A stretch of DNA of 64,000 nt from Entonaema liquescens (lineage: Eukaryota > Ascomycota > Sordariomycetes > Xylariales > Xylariaceae), in NCBI GenBank assembly GCA_902805475.1, contig CADCSX010000025.1:1178001-1242000 (forward strand), given 5' to 3'. The position numbers and the translations under genes are program-made. Under the pieces are notes generated by a model, which searched no databases, had not been told where the DNA came from, and saw only the letters and a program-made list of their open reading frames with translations. Of the stretch, positions 43,597-55,426 are shown piece by piece (position 1 is the first letter of the stretch; every line of letters begins with the position of its first letter).

Positions 43597-46500
43597 GTAC
43601 ACTTTTCCCTATCCCGCGGTTTTCAGTAACATCCAATTGGCAATTTTAAATTTCCGGGCCGGTGTCTTTCTCGGTGAGTTTGTAAGGAAGTAGGATGGGA
43701 TGGGTGTGTCAACCAAAAGGAATATCTTGGCAACGAGTGACCTCGGATTATCGGGAGTTGCTCAAATTGTTCCCTATTTGATCCCAACTGTCTGCCACCT
43801 CGAACGGATCACTTAAGCCACTCCCCCCAAATGGGGTTTTTTTTTTCCTTTTCTTTTGAGATTTCGATGTCGACTTGTCCTCGTCTATGATCTCACATGC
43901 GCAATCTGCTTTCGCACGTGACCCCCTTCAGTCCCTATCCTCGGTCATAGGACACGGGTCACCCTCTCAAGTGATCTCCTAGTTGTGGCTGCATAAATCA
44001 TTTGCTCATTTGCTCATTTTCTCATCTGGGGTGTGTGTTGGTACCAGTAGCTCTCTCCCTGGGAATGTATTCTGGAATGAAGTGATGCTGGGGTTTCCAT
44101 GTAAGTTAGTCCCCTCTGCTTATGTTGTCCAGTAGAGTTCTAACCGGTCCGCTTATTGGGGATCATAAGAAAAGGTAACGTATATCGCTCACAATGTTAG
44201 TAGAGGTTGATATTGTAAGAGAGCCGTGGTTTCGGTTGTTGCAGGACAAGACTACGATTTATGTCAAAACGAGAGATTTGCATAACCCCCATCAAGCTGT
44301 TCTGTAGCTTGGGGTGTGGCCTGTTGGCATTATGTATATAGGCCCTTCAAGATCAACCTGGCCCTTTTCTGTCTAGCGTTCTTCTGCATTGTGATCACGA
44401 AGCTTTAAACCATCCTTTTATGGCTGTTTTAAGGCGAATATTTATTTCTATCTGTCAAGTGAAACCCAACCGGTGGACCGTCGATCCCTGCGGGTATGGT
44501 TTATGTATGGCTTCCCCGCATTTACACCTGCATGACGGCGTCCAGCTAGTGCCATCGTCACCCTCTAGGCGAGGTTGGTGGCTACAGCGGCGCAACGCGC
44601 TACTATGTATGCTGCAAGCTTGTGATCGATCTAAATTCGTTAAGAGTCCCGAACCTTCGACTCGCTAACTAGGTCTATAACCAGCCAGTTCTAGCGTAAC
44701 TAGTAGGGGGTTTCGGTTACTACTTGCAGGATATACGCAAGTCGGGGCAAGGGAATGTTAGAGGGTCGGAGAGCAAGTTCCAGGTAATTGGTCCGGTGGA
44801 AAAATTCTGGGCTCTAGCTCCGAACACACGGCCCTACACGCGGTGAGATAGGCGGTTGGCATCCTTCCAAAATACCCTGCGTTCGGACGCGAGTCGAATC
44901 CGGCGGTCTGCGCAAGATCCCCACTGGCCAATGTGTTGAGCTGTCAAAGGAAGGTAGAAAGCTATTAGGGGGATAACGTGCTTCAATAGTGAGAAATAAT
45001 TAAGTAAGGGTTAAGTCTCACTTATGCCTCTAATCCTACAAGGTGTTAACTTCCATTTAAACTTACTAGGTACAATACATACCTACCTAGGTAGATTAAG
45101 TACATACCTACATATGTAGTAGGTACCCGTGTTAGATGGCTTGTAAAAATCCAGGTTTTGCGCATTGTTTCCCTATATTAATAGCAGGCTTTAGTGTCCT
45201 GTCTCGCTTATTGCCGTGTACGCCTGTATCGATCAGGCTGAAATGTTGGGAAGCCAGTAAGGTGACTGCCCGGTTTCCCCAGCTTCCAGACTCTTGGCAT
45301 TGGACGAGTATTGAGGCTGAAGTGGTCGAGCACCAAGCTTTTTGCAATAAGTACGTGTGCACTCATGGGTTGGGCTTTATCCGCAAGTAGGTGACGACGC
45401 ATCTATTAAAACACATGTGCTTAAGTACATAGTTTTGATTTGTGACGTTCTTGGATGCTATAATATTAAGTCTAACAGATCGATCTATTATAGAAGATGA
45501 GGTTTGTAAGAGAATGAAATGCCAAGCATAATAATTGGTTCACTAAGTTCCAGCAATATATTCCATTAAGCGCAGCCATAATACGAACTTCCGTAAGGAA
45601 TAAATTCTATGACAAGTCTTTAGTTAGTCAGCATCTTATAAACTGTTGCTATATTTCATTGTATTATTGGTCTCAGAAATTCATCGGTAAGACGGTCCGG
45701 AAAGACGCAACCACGCTACAGATCAAAGTGACGCTGCTTCTGTGATATTTATAGTTCTTCCTATATAGAGTACGAGTGTATGTCTCGGAGGAACTGATAG
45801 TAATTCGGAAGAGAATATTAAAAATCACACTGTCTTATTTAGGGTTATGCTCATATTAACACAATCTGCTCTGCACTTATAAATACTAGGCCAACTAGTT
45901 ACCTAAAGTTCAATTGAAAGACCCATAAAGATAGAAGAGAAAAAAAGAATTTAATAGCACAACTAACTTAGGTAGCTACCCAGTATGAGAAAGGATAATA
46001 ATAATGTCATGAAAGAAACATATATCAATACGCTTAGTTAATAGTTTAGTCTGAACCAATCTGCATTAACCATTGACTTATATTGTTATACTGTGTAAAA
46101 TATTAACCTATTGAAAATGCCCGTATCATTCATATCGGACCTAGTGCGGGAAACATGGTTGTTTGGTCACTTACACAAGTATTTGGGAATAGTATAAGAT
46201 TCTTTGAACGTAACTACCAAAGGTAAATTAGAAGTTTGTCGCAAAAGACAAACAACCCTTTAGGAATTGCGTCGGATGAGTAATACACATACACTAGCCA
46301 AGCAGACTTGTGCAAGGCTGAATAAAAAGTCTTAACCTTGGCATCTGATGACTAAGAAGAAAACCTAGGAAAGTTCTGATTGGTGACACAGTATACTACG
46401 TAACGGAATAGAGTTTTGCAGATAGTGTTTCACGTGACAAGGCTTAATCTTTTTTAACGTATTTGCTGACTTTCCCTCCACATGCAATGCGGCGGATCAA

Positions 46501-47800
46501 AAGCTTGGACTTTTTCTCTGGAGCATTTCGGGAGCTACATTTGACCATTCGACCATACCACCATAAACCCACCGAAACTCACCCAAACTCACCCAAACTC
46601 GGTTGTATCTTCGTCAACACACATGCGACAACGTCCGCCTTAGCTACGCCAATACTCCGGCTCCGTCATACAAACAACACCACGGTTCCGTCGACATTGA
46701 TTCTTGAGAAAATCTCAATCGTCAACCGTTTTGCTCAGCTCACTCGATATCATCTTATCCATCACTTTGGCTCCGCGTCATACATACATACATATCATAT
46801 CTCATACTTCATACCTCATACCATTCTAGGTGCGAATACTTTGTTGCCCCCATTCACAATCTTTGTTTCTTGCGACTTCACAAAATATATCATCATTTAC
46901 TGCGTTATATCTATTTCTATCATATCCATTGGATAGTTGCTTAGCTATTCTACTGATCTTTCCATGACCTGCTATCATTATCGAAGCTACCCAACCTTAC
47001 CCACCTGATTCTCAGTCGTGACTGGCTGCTAACTTAGCCTACATATTTATAGATACGCGCAATATAAGAGCAAGAACCTTACCGTCGCCGCCTTCTCTAG
47101 CTATCGATACATAGAAACGATCCTTCCGTAATCTTATATCGTACTTAGACTATTCGTATCCGTTTACACACTGGGTGCCCTTCCTACTGTTGCCACTGTA
47201 GAGCAGTAGAGCAGTAGAGCAGCGCCACTTGAGAGGCAACCGCCGGGATCCGACATCCCTTGACGAACCTGCCTCCTCGTTCGCGACTACTACTTAGATC
47301 CGAACAGTGTAGATTCAAGATTCAACTTTCTGTGAATCACACCTTAAACGTCTTAAAACGTCAGGTCGGACATTGGTCCTCGCAAATTCCATGCCTCAAG
47401 ACGAATTTATCGGTCTCTATGCATGGATATTCGCTGAACCATTGTTCCCTCGTTCATCTTTTGACACAAGCTGTTAAAACTGATTTCGGGCAGCTCGAAG
47501 TGCTCTCCCTCACTTGGCACGATCGACCTGTTCCTCAGTATCTCCATGGCAGATAGTATCCAATACTTCCAGCGCACCCTCGACATCTTTTACACCTAAC
47601 TTCCGCATCGATCTCACCCAATTATCATCATTCATCGTTCACCCGTCCACAGGTCTACAGGTCTACATCCAAAATCTTCTATCAGCACAACTAGAAAAGA
47701 AAAAAAAAAAAGGATCTGAATTACATACTATAGTATTCACGTCGTCGATAGCTGGCATATCTACTGCCGCCACGGTACCTTTAATATCCCTGCTCCCCTG

Positions 47801-50056
47801 ATGCCAATCGATCTCTCCCGCGGCATGTATGGGCCAAACCATCAGCAGGGACACAATTCACGCCTCAATGGTGTCCCCGGCGGCCGTGGCATCGCGCCAC
47901 AGATGATGTACAACTTTGTTCAGCAGGGTGCGCATCAGCACCACACTCACCCGCAGCAACACCACCAAAACCTTCCTCAAGACCATGCGGGTCATACTGG
48001 TACTTCAGGCACTCTCACTCACTCAACTTTTTCTTCCGGTCTTATGACAAATGTAACGCCGTTCACACCAAGCAGCCACCAGAACGGAAATACACCAGGT
48101 TCTCGGGGTGGCCAGACTCAGCAATACAGTGAACACTGGAATGAACAACTAAAATCTTACAAAGAGTCCGAACGTGCCCATCAAACCATGACGGAGCAAC
48201 ACCAGCCTCACTACTTTGCGAGGCTCCGCGCGAATGAGAACAAAGGTATTGGTCCAGCTCTCCCAAGTACCAACCAGCCTGAATCAGCAGTCGATGGAGA
48301 ATTGGAGGATAGAGGCCGACCTGTTAACGTCGATAAGGCCCTCGATCGACAGGATTGGCTGAATCTCGACTTTAGTGGGCAAGGCCTAAAGAACATTTCT
48401 ACAATGCTCTTTAATCACTATTCCTTCCTTACTGAACTTTATCTTGCCTCTAACAACCTGACCCGTCTACCCCGGGAGATAGGGCAGCTCAGATCATTGA
48501 GATACCTTGATGTATCTCATAATCAACTCAACACCTTACCCCCCGAGTTAGGCATGTGTACCCCCCTCCGTCAACTGCTACTCTACAACAACAACATCCA
48601 AACCATCCCTCCGGAGCTTGGCGCCCTGCATTTCCTCGAGTTACTCGGTATCCATGGCAATCCGCTAGAACAGGACCAGAAGCAAAAGCTTGTCGAAGAA
48701 GGTACCAAGGCCTTGATCGCCCATCTCAAGGAACAAGCACCAGGTATGAGACCATTCCTTATCTTTCTTAAATTACCCTTCTATTTCTGATTTACGACCT
48801 GTATCATGCGGGTTAAACAATCTAAACTGACTTTATTCACAGTACCCATACCGCCTAATCCGCGATTACCCATTACTATCCAGGAAGATGTAGGTTCGGA
48901 CAAGGAGCACATCCGCGTCCTGTCGTGGAATACTCTTTGCGACAAGTATGCAACCAGCACTCAATACGGTTACACCCCAGCTAGTGCCTTATCGTGGGAG
49001 TACCGGAAGGATAGCATAATGCGCGAGTTCCGGGAACGAAGCCCCGATATTCTCTGCTTACAGGAGACCGCTATGGATGCGTTCGACACATTCTTCACAC
49101 CCGAACTCGGCAAACTTGGCTACAAGGGCGTATTCTACCCGAAGACTCGCGTCAAGCACTTAACAGGTAAAGATCAGCAATCCGTCGACGGCTGTTCTAT
49201 CTTCTACAAGAGCGACAAGTATATCATGTTGGATAAGCAACTAGTGGACTTCAGACAGACGGCCATCAACCGACCCGATATGAAATCCGCCGACGACGTC
49301 TTCAACCGAGTCATGCCGAAAGATACTATTGCTGTCTACTGCTTCTTCGAGTCAAGATTTACTGGCAATCGATTCATCGTCGTCAACGCGCATCTGTGCT
49401 GGGAGTCCTTCTTAGCAGACGTCAAGGCCGTACAAACGGGAATTTTGATGGAGCTTGTTACAAAGCAATCAGAGAGATACACGCGCCGACCACCCCTATC
49501 AATTGAAGAGAAGAGGTTAAGCAAGCCTGCAGTCGCGGAGGAAGACGGAGATGCTGCCGAAGAATATCCCGAGCCTGCGCCTAGTCAGGAGTACCGCAGC
49601 AACACAGACATTCCCCTATTGTTGTGCGGTGACTACAACTCCATGGCCGATAGCTCCGTATATGAGCTCTTGGAGAAGGGCCGGATACCACCTGATCATC
49701 CCGACTTAATCGGCCACTCGTACGGAAACTTCACGCGTGACGGCATTGAGCATCCTTTTAGCCTGCGTAACGCTTACGCCCATCTATTCGGAACGCCAGC
49801 GGAGTTAACTTTCACGAATTACACGCCGACGTTCTCCGGTGTGATCGATTACATATGGTATACTACCAACACGCTAGACGTTGTCGAGCTGCTCGGACCT
49901 CCGGATTACGAGTATCTCAAGCGCGTCCCCGGATTCCCGAACTACCATTTTCCTGCTGACCACATACAAATCATGGCGGATTTCGTTTTCAAGTCTAGGA
50001 AAGATAAGAAGGCGATCGCTGATCAGGATAGGTCTGGCGGCCCCTCTAGGAATTGA
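47801..50056 (+). CDS. ccr4: CCR4 poly(A) deadenylase, catalytic subunit of the CCR4-NOT complex
   Basis: Two exons, 47801-48743 and 48843-50056, give 718 residues; the 99-nt intron is GTATGA..TTCACAG. A His/Gln-rich N-terminus (1-about 150) is followed by leucine-rich repeats (about 195-300, e.g. LTELYLASNNLTRLP), which bind the NOT1/CAF1 scaffold, and the exonuclease-endonuclease-phosphatase domain (about 335-710). Active-site segments are intact: SWNTLCDKY, LQETAMD (about 387), GDYNS (about 576) and ADHIQIMADF (about 686), carrying the Mg-binding Glu and the catalytic Asp and His. It shortens mRNA poly(A) tails. The start is the first ATG in this frame after stops; MYGPNHQQG eight codons on is an alternative. 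Confidence 0.93.
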
Positions 50057-51240
50057 GTCCGGATCAGGCTACGATGCCGCAAGGGGTAAATGAATATAGG
50101 AGAGCGCGCTTCTCTTAATCCTTGGTCCCGAAGCATCGTTGCGTTCTGGATTCCGCCAATACACGCCTGTAACGATGAAAACACGTTGTGTGATGATTTC
50201 GGTTCGAAGGACTTTTTAAGGGGAGGAAAAGCGCCAGCTGCGTGTATATGAAGGGATGAGGTGTGATGCAGCAAATCTTTTCTCATACATTGAGGACGGG
50301 TTTTGGAAGGGCAGAGTTAGGTTGGAAATCTCGGTGCGCGGTCTGCGACGTGGAGTGAGGATGGTTCTTTTTTCGCGATTTGATCTCTGCCCTCTACGTT
50401 CCCAGTTTTATTATTTTGGCGTTCCAACGTTACCTTACAAATGAAGATACGAGCTGCGTTGTTTGCAGTCTCTGTTTCCTCTCAACAAGTTGGTGCCATA
50501 CCGTGTTTGTATGCATCTTGCATAAATGATGTAGTCCCGCGTGACTGTTTGATCTCGGGCTCGTCCAGTTTAGGGTTACTATTCCTCAAGATGCTACTAC
50601 CACCGAGATTTGGTTTTATGTTGTTTTTCTCTTTTTTGTGTGTATTTTCGTTGAAAACTCGTGGACGAACAGGTTACCATGATAATGATGATTATGATGA
50701 CTATGATGATTGATGCGTTTACGTATAGATCACTGTTAAACGAGCAACACGAGGGATCACACGAGCATGTAGCACACACATAGAACCTTTTGCAACGCAT
50801 TGTCAGAAAACTAGCTAGGTATAGCAATTCCATTTTTTTGGTAGCATGATTTGATGTTGGAAATGCGTAAACAGTGACTGCTTGTATACCGTAAAGTTAA
50901 GGGGCTTTCAAATCGAGGCAGGTTGGGGCCTTTGATAATAGGTAAGTTAGATAGGGGGATGTTCTTTTGAGGGTTATAAGCGTAGGGTTTCTGGTAAAGG
51001 GGTTGCAGATGGCTGTAATTCTACCTAGGTAGATATGTAGGGTATGTTTAAATAGATACTCCCAATTACGACGTTCAATACCTAGAATGGTCGGTGGCAA
51101 AACGCTTGAGATCAAAAAGTCAAAGGTTAGGTACAATAAAGCAGATATTTACTTTCGTAGTCTTGCATAAGATGGCCTGAAAGTCGTAGATCCTACAGGA
51201 ATGTTATCTGAAAAGTTTGATCTCGTCATCATCGGCAGTA

Positions 51241-51552
51241 TTAGTGCTGTCTACACAAGTTCGACGTAACACCCTTAAAAGGGTGCTGCGCATTGATTAA
51301 AAAAACGGGCAAAATTCGGGATTTAACCAAAATACTTCCGAATAAGCGTATTTCTTACGTATTTTAATGTATTTTATAATATTTTATAAATTTTTATTAT
51401 TTTTTTTTCTTTTCCAGAATTAATAAAGGTTAGAATAATTTTTTATTAATATTTAAAGTTTAGTACGTTATTTCTAATTATTGCTTGTTTTTTTAATTAA
51501 TACGTAATACTTCCTTAGGGGTGTTACGTCGAACTTATGTAAACAGCATTAA
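51241..51552. mobile_element. MITE with long terminal inverted repeats and TA duplication (Tc1/mariner type)
   Basis: The 312-bp element has inverted arms of at least 68 bp (51241-about 51308 and about 51485-51552) around an AT-rich centre. It is flanked by TA at 51239-51240 and 51553-51554. The core AAGTTCGACGTAACACCC is identical in both arms. Over the first 68 or so columns my hand alignment has about fifteen mismatches, all transitions, most with the right arm carrying A/T. There is no coding capacity. The length, TA duplication and terminal repeats fit a non-autonomous Tc1/mariner derivative. The inner part of the arms continues as a weaker match with one short gap. Confidence 0.8.
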
Positions 51553-52299
51553 TAGCTCCGGGTTAAGCTTTAGCTCTTATACGCGCTTATACATGAGGTT
51601 TATAGTCTGACATGTTGCCCAGAGATAAGTGCTGTGTAGATAAATAGGAGTTGCTCCGAGCCCGGCAGATGCGTATTCCAACCGGAGTGCCGGAGTCATT
51701 ATGGCGGCCCAGGTGTAACTAACGCGCACACCTGGTTTCTCCTTCGAGAACAATCAATATCATATAAGCCAACGTTGTTGATCCTGGTTGGATCTTCAGC
51801 TTAGCTGGACCGGGGTTTCTGACCTCGGCGGACGCTGCTACTGCTTGGTATGACGTTACCGTTATTTTACCCGAGCATGCGGTGAAGTAGAGAAGCCCCG
51901 TAGACCTCATTATACCAGAGGTAAGAATAAAGTTAATTGTACAACCTTGCGAGCGTATTATTTTCATCACTAGCGCTTATGCTTTCTGGACCCCTTAAGG
52001 CTTTTGATCGTGTTGAGTCCAACCCCCACATCGACGGGCATCTCTAGAAAATTCCCTATTTCGCTATAATTTTCGAGACGCGACATAAGGGTTATCTAGG
52101 TAAGTAGGCACAACGGCATTGTTAAGGATTAGTGGCAGTTGTGGCAGTATTTTTGGCTTCTTTTAGCGAAAGCATATTGACTTATTGTGCGATAGGCAAA
52201 TAGATGCAGTACCCTCCCCAAAAGCAAAGGCTGGTCTACATAGTATAAGCCGCTGGCTGCATTGTTGACGCCACCGAATATTACATCAGCTCCCGTTGC

Positions 52300-52323
52300 C
52301 TCGGATCTTACCGTAGATCCGAG
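52300..52323. repeat. Perfect hairpin, 9-bp stem
   Basis: CTCGGATCT and AGATCCGAG separated by TACCGT. No adjacent T-run and no gene nearby. Confidence 0.6.
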
Positions 52324-52536
52324 CTACCTCTTCGTCTAACGGTCAGAACTCATATCTACTTAGGTATCTAGGTTTCTTTATCAGTCCCTTTTTTAGCTAC
52401 CGGAGCACCTCCGGTTGACTAGGGATTGTCTCGAGTCTTAATAGTGTGCAAGGTACGAACGCCACCCACATAGGTATTCAAGGGTGCTTACTAGTCCTAT
52501 GGATTAAACAACCCCGTACAATCCGCAGAATGCGGC

Positions 52537-52559
52537 TGCAGATAGATCGTCTATCTGCA
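52537..52559. repeat. Perfect hairpin, 10-bp stem
   Basis: TGCAGATAGA and TCTATCTGCA separated by TCG. Confidence 0.6.
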
Positions 52560-54122
52560 AGTCAAAGAGTTTGCCTAGCGTACTTTTCCCCTTTAACGTC
52601 ACTTTAGACCGGCATTATGGCACAACATGAAGCCCAGACGCCGGGTCGTTCAATCTGACTTCCATACCTACCGAAGCGGTGTAACATACTTTTGAATAGG
52701 AAGTGATGAGCCTTGGCTAGAAGGCTAAGATACTTTTGTTGGGTGTATGTATGTGTAGAGTTACGGTTGTTACGGTGCGAGCTTACAGCAAGAAACGCCA
52801 TGCTGTCCCACTGAGGCCCACGAATCTAAATACCGGGACTACGGGGCATACATTCATGTAACATGTCTTATCTAGATGTACGAGGGCTATCCCCAGGAGT
52901 AACCGAAGAGTTCTAATGGCTATGTAGAAGGGTTGTTGGATTTGTATCAGGTCTGATCTGACTGAAGCAAAACCAAGACTTATTATATGATTCTATTGGT
53001 TGGGAATGCTTAGATTGGGATTGTATAATATAAAATGCAACTGAAGTCTAGCATAAGCATATGCTCATGCTACGGTACTTGCAAAATCGTGTATCTTGCC
53101 CTTGCCTCCAGTCATTGAAGTTGCACGGTGCATGTATTTGAAGGATTCTATCAAATGACATATCACATTGGGTTTCACTAACCGGTCATTTAACATTGAA
53201 CGACTTCGCCGGCTTCCCGTGGAGCAGGTAGATTTACGCAATAGAGATTCAGTTTACGTATGTTTCTTACAGCCGCTCTTGGCATCTTGGTAGCTTATTC
53301 CCCAGCAACACTGCGTCGAAGTTAGCCTAAGGGTTTATTAGATTGGTATTCTATATTTGTAAGGGATTATGCTCAGGAAGTAGTAAGGTCCGTTCTAGGT
53401 AAGCATTTATAGCTCGACGCGACTGAAAGGAAACCAGTAGCCGTATGTATATGCTGTACGTGCTGTCAAATTGAGTAACTTAAACAGTAGAACATAAAGG
53501 TACCTACCTCCCCTTTATTAGCCGCTGTTTTTGAATCTTTCAGATTTGAAGTTGATAAACGCTCCGCCTATGCTTAATGCGTATAAGACCACGAGCTAAG
53601 TGTGGTGCGGCCCGCGTAGTTGGGCCCGAGGTCACCCAACATAAACGTATAAATGTCTACCCTTTCGTTCGTAAAACTTAGCTAAGTAATATGGTACACT
53701 TGTTCCCTCGGATATATTCCTCATGAACTCGGGTATTGTGACAAAGCTGTCGATATGTGAAGCGGTCAAGCCACCCGGCTTACGGATTAGATGCTCTCAA
53801 AACAACTACTCTCCTCTTAACTATGTACATTGCAGGCGGGACATGCGAGATGTCATCGTTGCTACCCGTAAACACTCCGCTTATCCAATAGCTACCAATC
53901 TCCCAAGACCGAACCGATCCCATCCCGCAACGAAAGTAAGCCAACATCATCCGAGTAGGTTAGTTGTTGATCTATAGCCTATCCCGGGAGTCCAGCGAAT
54001 ATGACCGCAATCCCTTTGTTAAGGGGTTAGGTAAATGACATCTGCTCCTTTAATACACATAGTATTCTCACCACATGTGCTCTCCACGTTCCCCTACTAC
54101 CAAACTGTGGAGGGGACGTTGC

Positions 54123-54128
54123 TATAAG
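54123..54128 (+). promoter_or_regulatory. TATA-like box TATAAG
   Basis: 80 bp upstream of the alpha/beta-hydrolase ATG at 54208, a plausible core-promoter position. Confidence 0.35.
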
Positions 54129-54207
54129 AGCGCAACCGAGTCTTTGTAACCACTACATTCTTAGTCGTATTGCTTTACCATTGAAACTTTATGCGACGAG
54201 TACCAAG

Positions 54208-55037
54208 ATGTCCGTTAAGAGCCTACCCGAAATAATCCTTGTTCCCGGTGCATTTGGAACGCCTGCCTGTTTCGACAAGCTACTCCCGTTCCTGAAAGAG
54301 GCTGGATTCACAACACACCCAGGACCATATCCCAGCTATAAACATCTCAGCCCAGCTGAAGCAACCTGCGTAGATGATATCAACTACCTCCGTAACAATA
54401 TCATCCTCCCTCTAGTAGAGGATCAACAGAAAGATGTCGTCATTATCGCACATTCATATGGCTGCGTCCCTTCTAGCGCTGCAGCAAAGGACCTCGACAA
54501 GAAGACTCGGGAAGCGCAAGGCAAAACCGGCAGTATCGTGGGGTTAATATTCATAGCGGGTATAATAACGTTGGATGGCGAGACTGCTGTTGAAGCGATG
54601 GGCGAAATGCCGCCATACGTACGAATGGACAGGGTATGATTCGGTAGTCTGAGTATTACTTTATGACATTATACACTAACTCTTATGCGTAGGACACGGC
54701 ATTCGTCAAGGAAGCAATGCACTACTTATACCACGACTGCGATCCTGCTATGGCATTTGAGCTCGACGAGCATCTCGGCGGTCATGCAGCTGCGGCCCTT
54801 GCTACCAAGCCCACAGCGCCGGCGTGGGCGGATAGCGGTTTCGACGGGAGGAGGGTATATCTGCGGACACTAAATGACCGCTGCAAGTACCTATCGGAGC
54901 AGAACCAGTGGCTTAAGAAGACGGATGTGGAATGGAAAGTGGTGGACTTCGAAACTGGTCACTATCCATTTCATAGTCAACCCAAAGCTGTAGTAGCAAG
55001 TATTGTGGAGTCCATCAACGACTTTGCCTCGCTATAG
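54208..55037 (+). CDS. Alpha/beta hydrolase (esterase-like)
   Basis: Two exons, 54208-54633 and 54693-55037, give 256 residues; the 59-nt intron is GTATGA..GCGTAG with CACTAAC. The strand-order motifs of a small alpha/beta hydrolase are clear: LVPGAFGTPACF (oxyanion-hole loop), nucleophile elbow AHSYG with Ser83, and a terminal TGHYPF with His232. The acid residue is not assigned. No signal peptide, so probably intracellular. The fold family (AB hydrolase 6, EstA-like) is widespread in fungi and acts on small esters or lactones; the substrate is unknown. The start MSVKSLPEI is the first ATG in frame. Its 3' end converges with the HET gene, 389 bp apart. Confidence 0.87.
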
Positions 55038-55426
55038 GCGATAATGACCCATTTGTTATCATGTATGAAGCTGAAGATTAAGTTGCACGAGACGAAATAT
55101 AGGTGAATTCTTGGTTATGTCCGTTGAAGACCTATATACAATAGATAACGTGTAAGATATGCGAAGCTTCCGACATGAAAGTATCTCGATTGTATATGCA
55201 AAGCATACTTCCCTTTGGTCTTCAGCTCTCTCCAAGTCCGACTAATCCCGGATGTCTTTGCCCCTAATTCCGGAAGCTCCGCTTTACGGCCGGGATCGGA
55301 TGTCCGTAACTTCCTTAAACGAACCCGGCCAGAACCCCGGAAGACTCTTTTTTTTTTGTTCCTTATGTTCTTTGCTTGCCATTTATCCAATAATGCGGCA
55401 GCTCGGTGCGGAAATATTCGTTGGCT
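55038..55426. other. Short intergenic region between converging genes
   Basis: No supported coding sequence. Small frames on both strands have no recognisable content. Confidence 0.45.

Larger units (their letters stand above)
42383..47800. other. Long intergenic region upstream of methyltransferase and CCR4
   Basis: 5.4 kb lying upstream of two divergent genes. The methyltransferase-proximal 1.3 kb carries the short tandem arrays listed separately, plus an AGTCGTCC repeat at about 42413-42437. Around 45060-45125 lie several ACCTACCTAGGTAG-like motifs. The last kilobase is pyrimidine-rich with repeats (CACCCAAACT at about 46577, GTAGAGCA at about 47201) and probably holds the CCR4 promoter and leader. 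Open frames such as 46463-46936 look like low-complexity leader sequence, not genes. Confidence 0.45.
50057..54207. other. Intergenic region containing a MITE
   Basis: 4.15 kb with no supported gene. Contents: GAT/ATG-rich microsatellite-like sequence at 50680-50712, a TACCTAGGTA motif at about 51022, a MITE at 51241-51552 and two strong hairpins at 52300-52323 and 52537-52559. The alpha/beta-hydrolase promoter is at the right end. Confidence 0.45.

Noticed and set aside
44870..44930. GCGAGTCGAATCC resembling a tRNA B box
   Set aside because: No matching A box or cloverleaf arms could be drawn at the right distance.
46463..46936. Plus-strand frame of 157 residues
   Set aside because: Composition is His/Thr/Ile-rich low complexity in a pyrimidine-rich leader; no domain, and it lies in the likely CCR4 upstream region.
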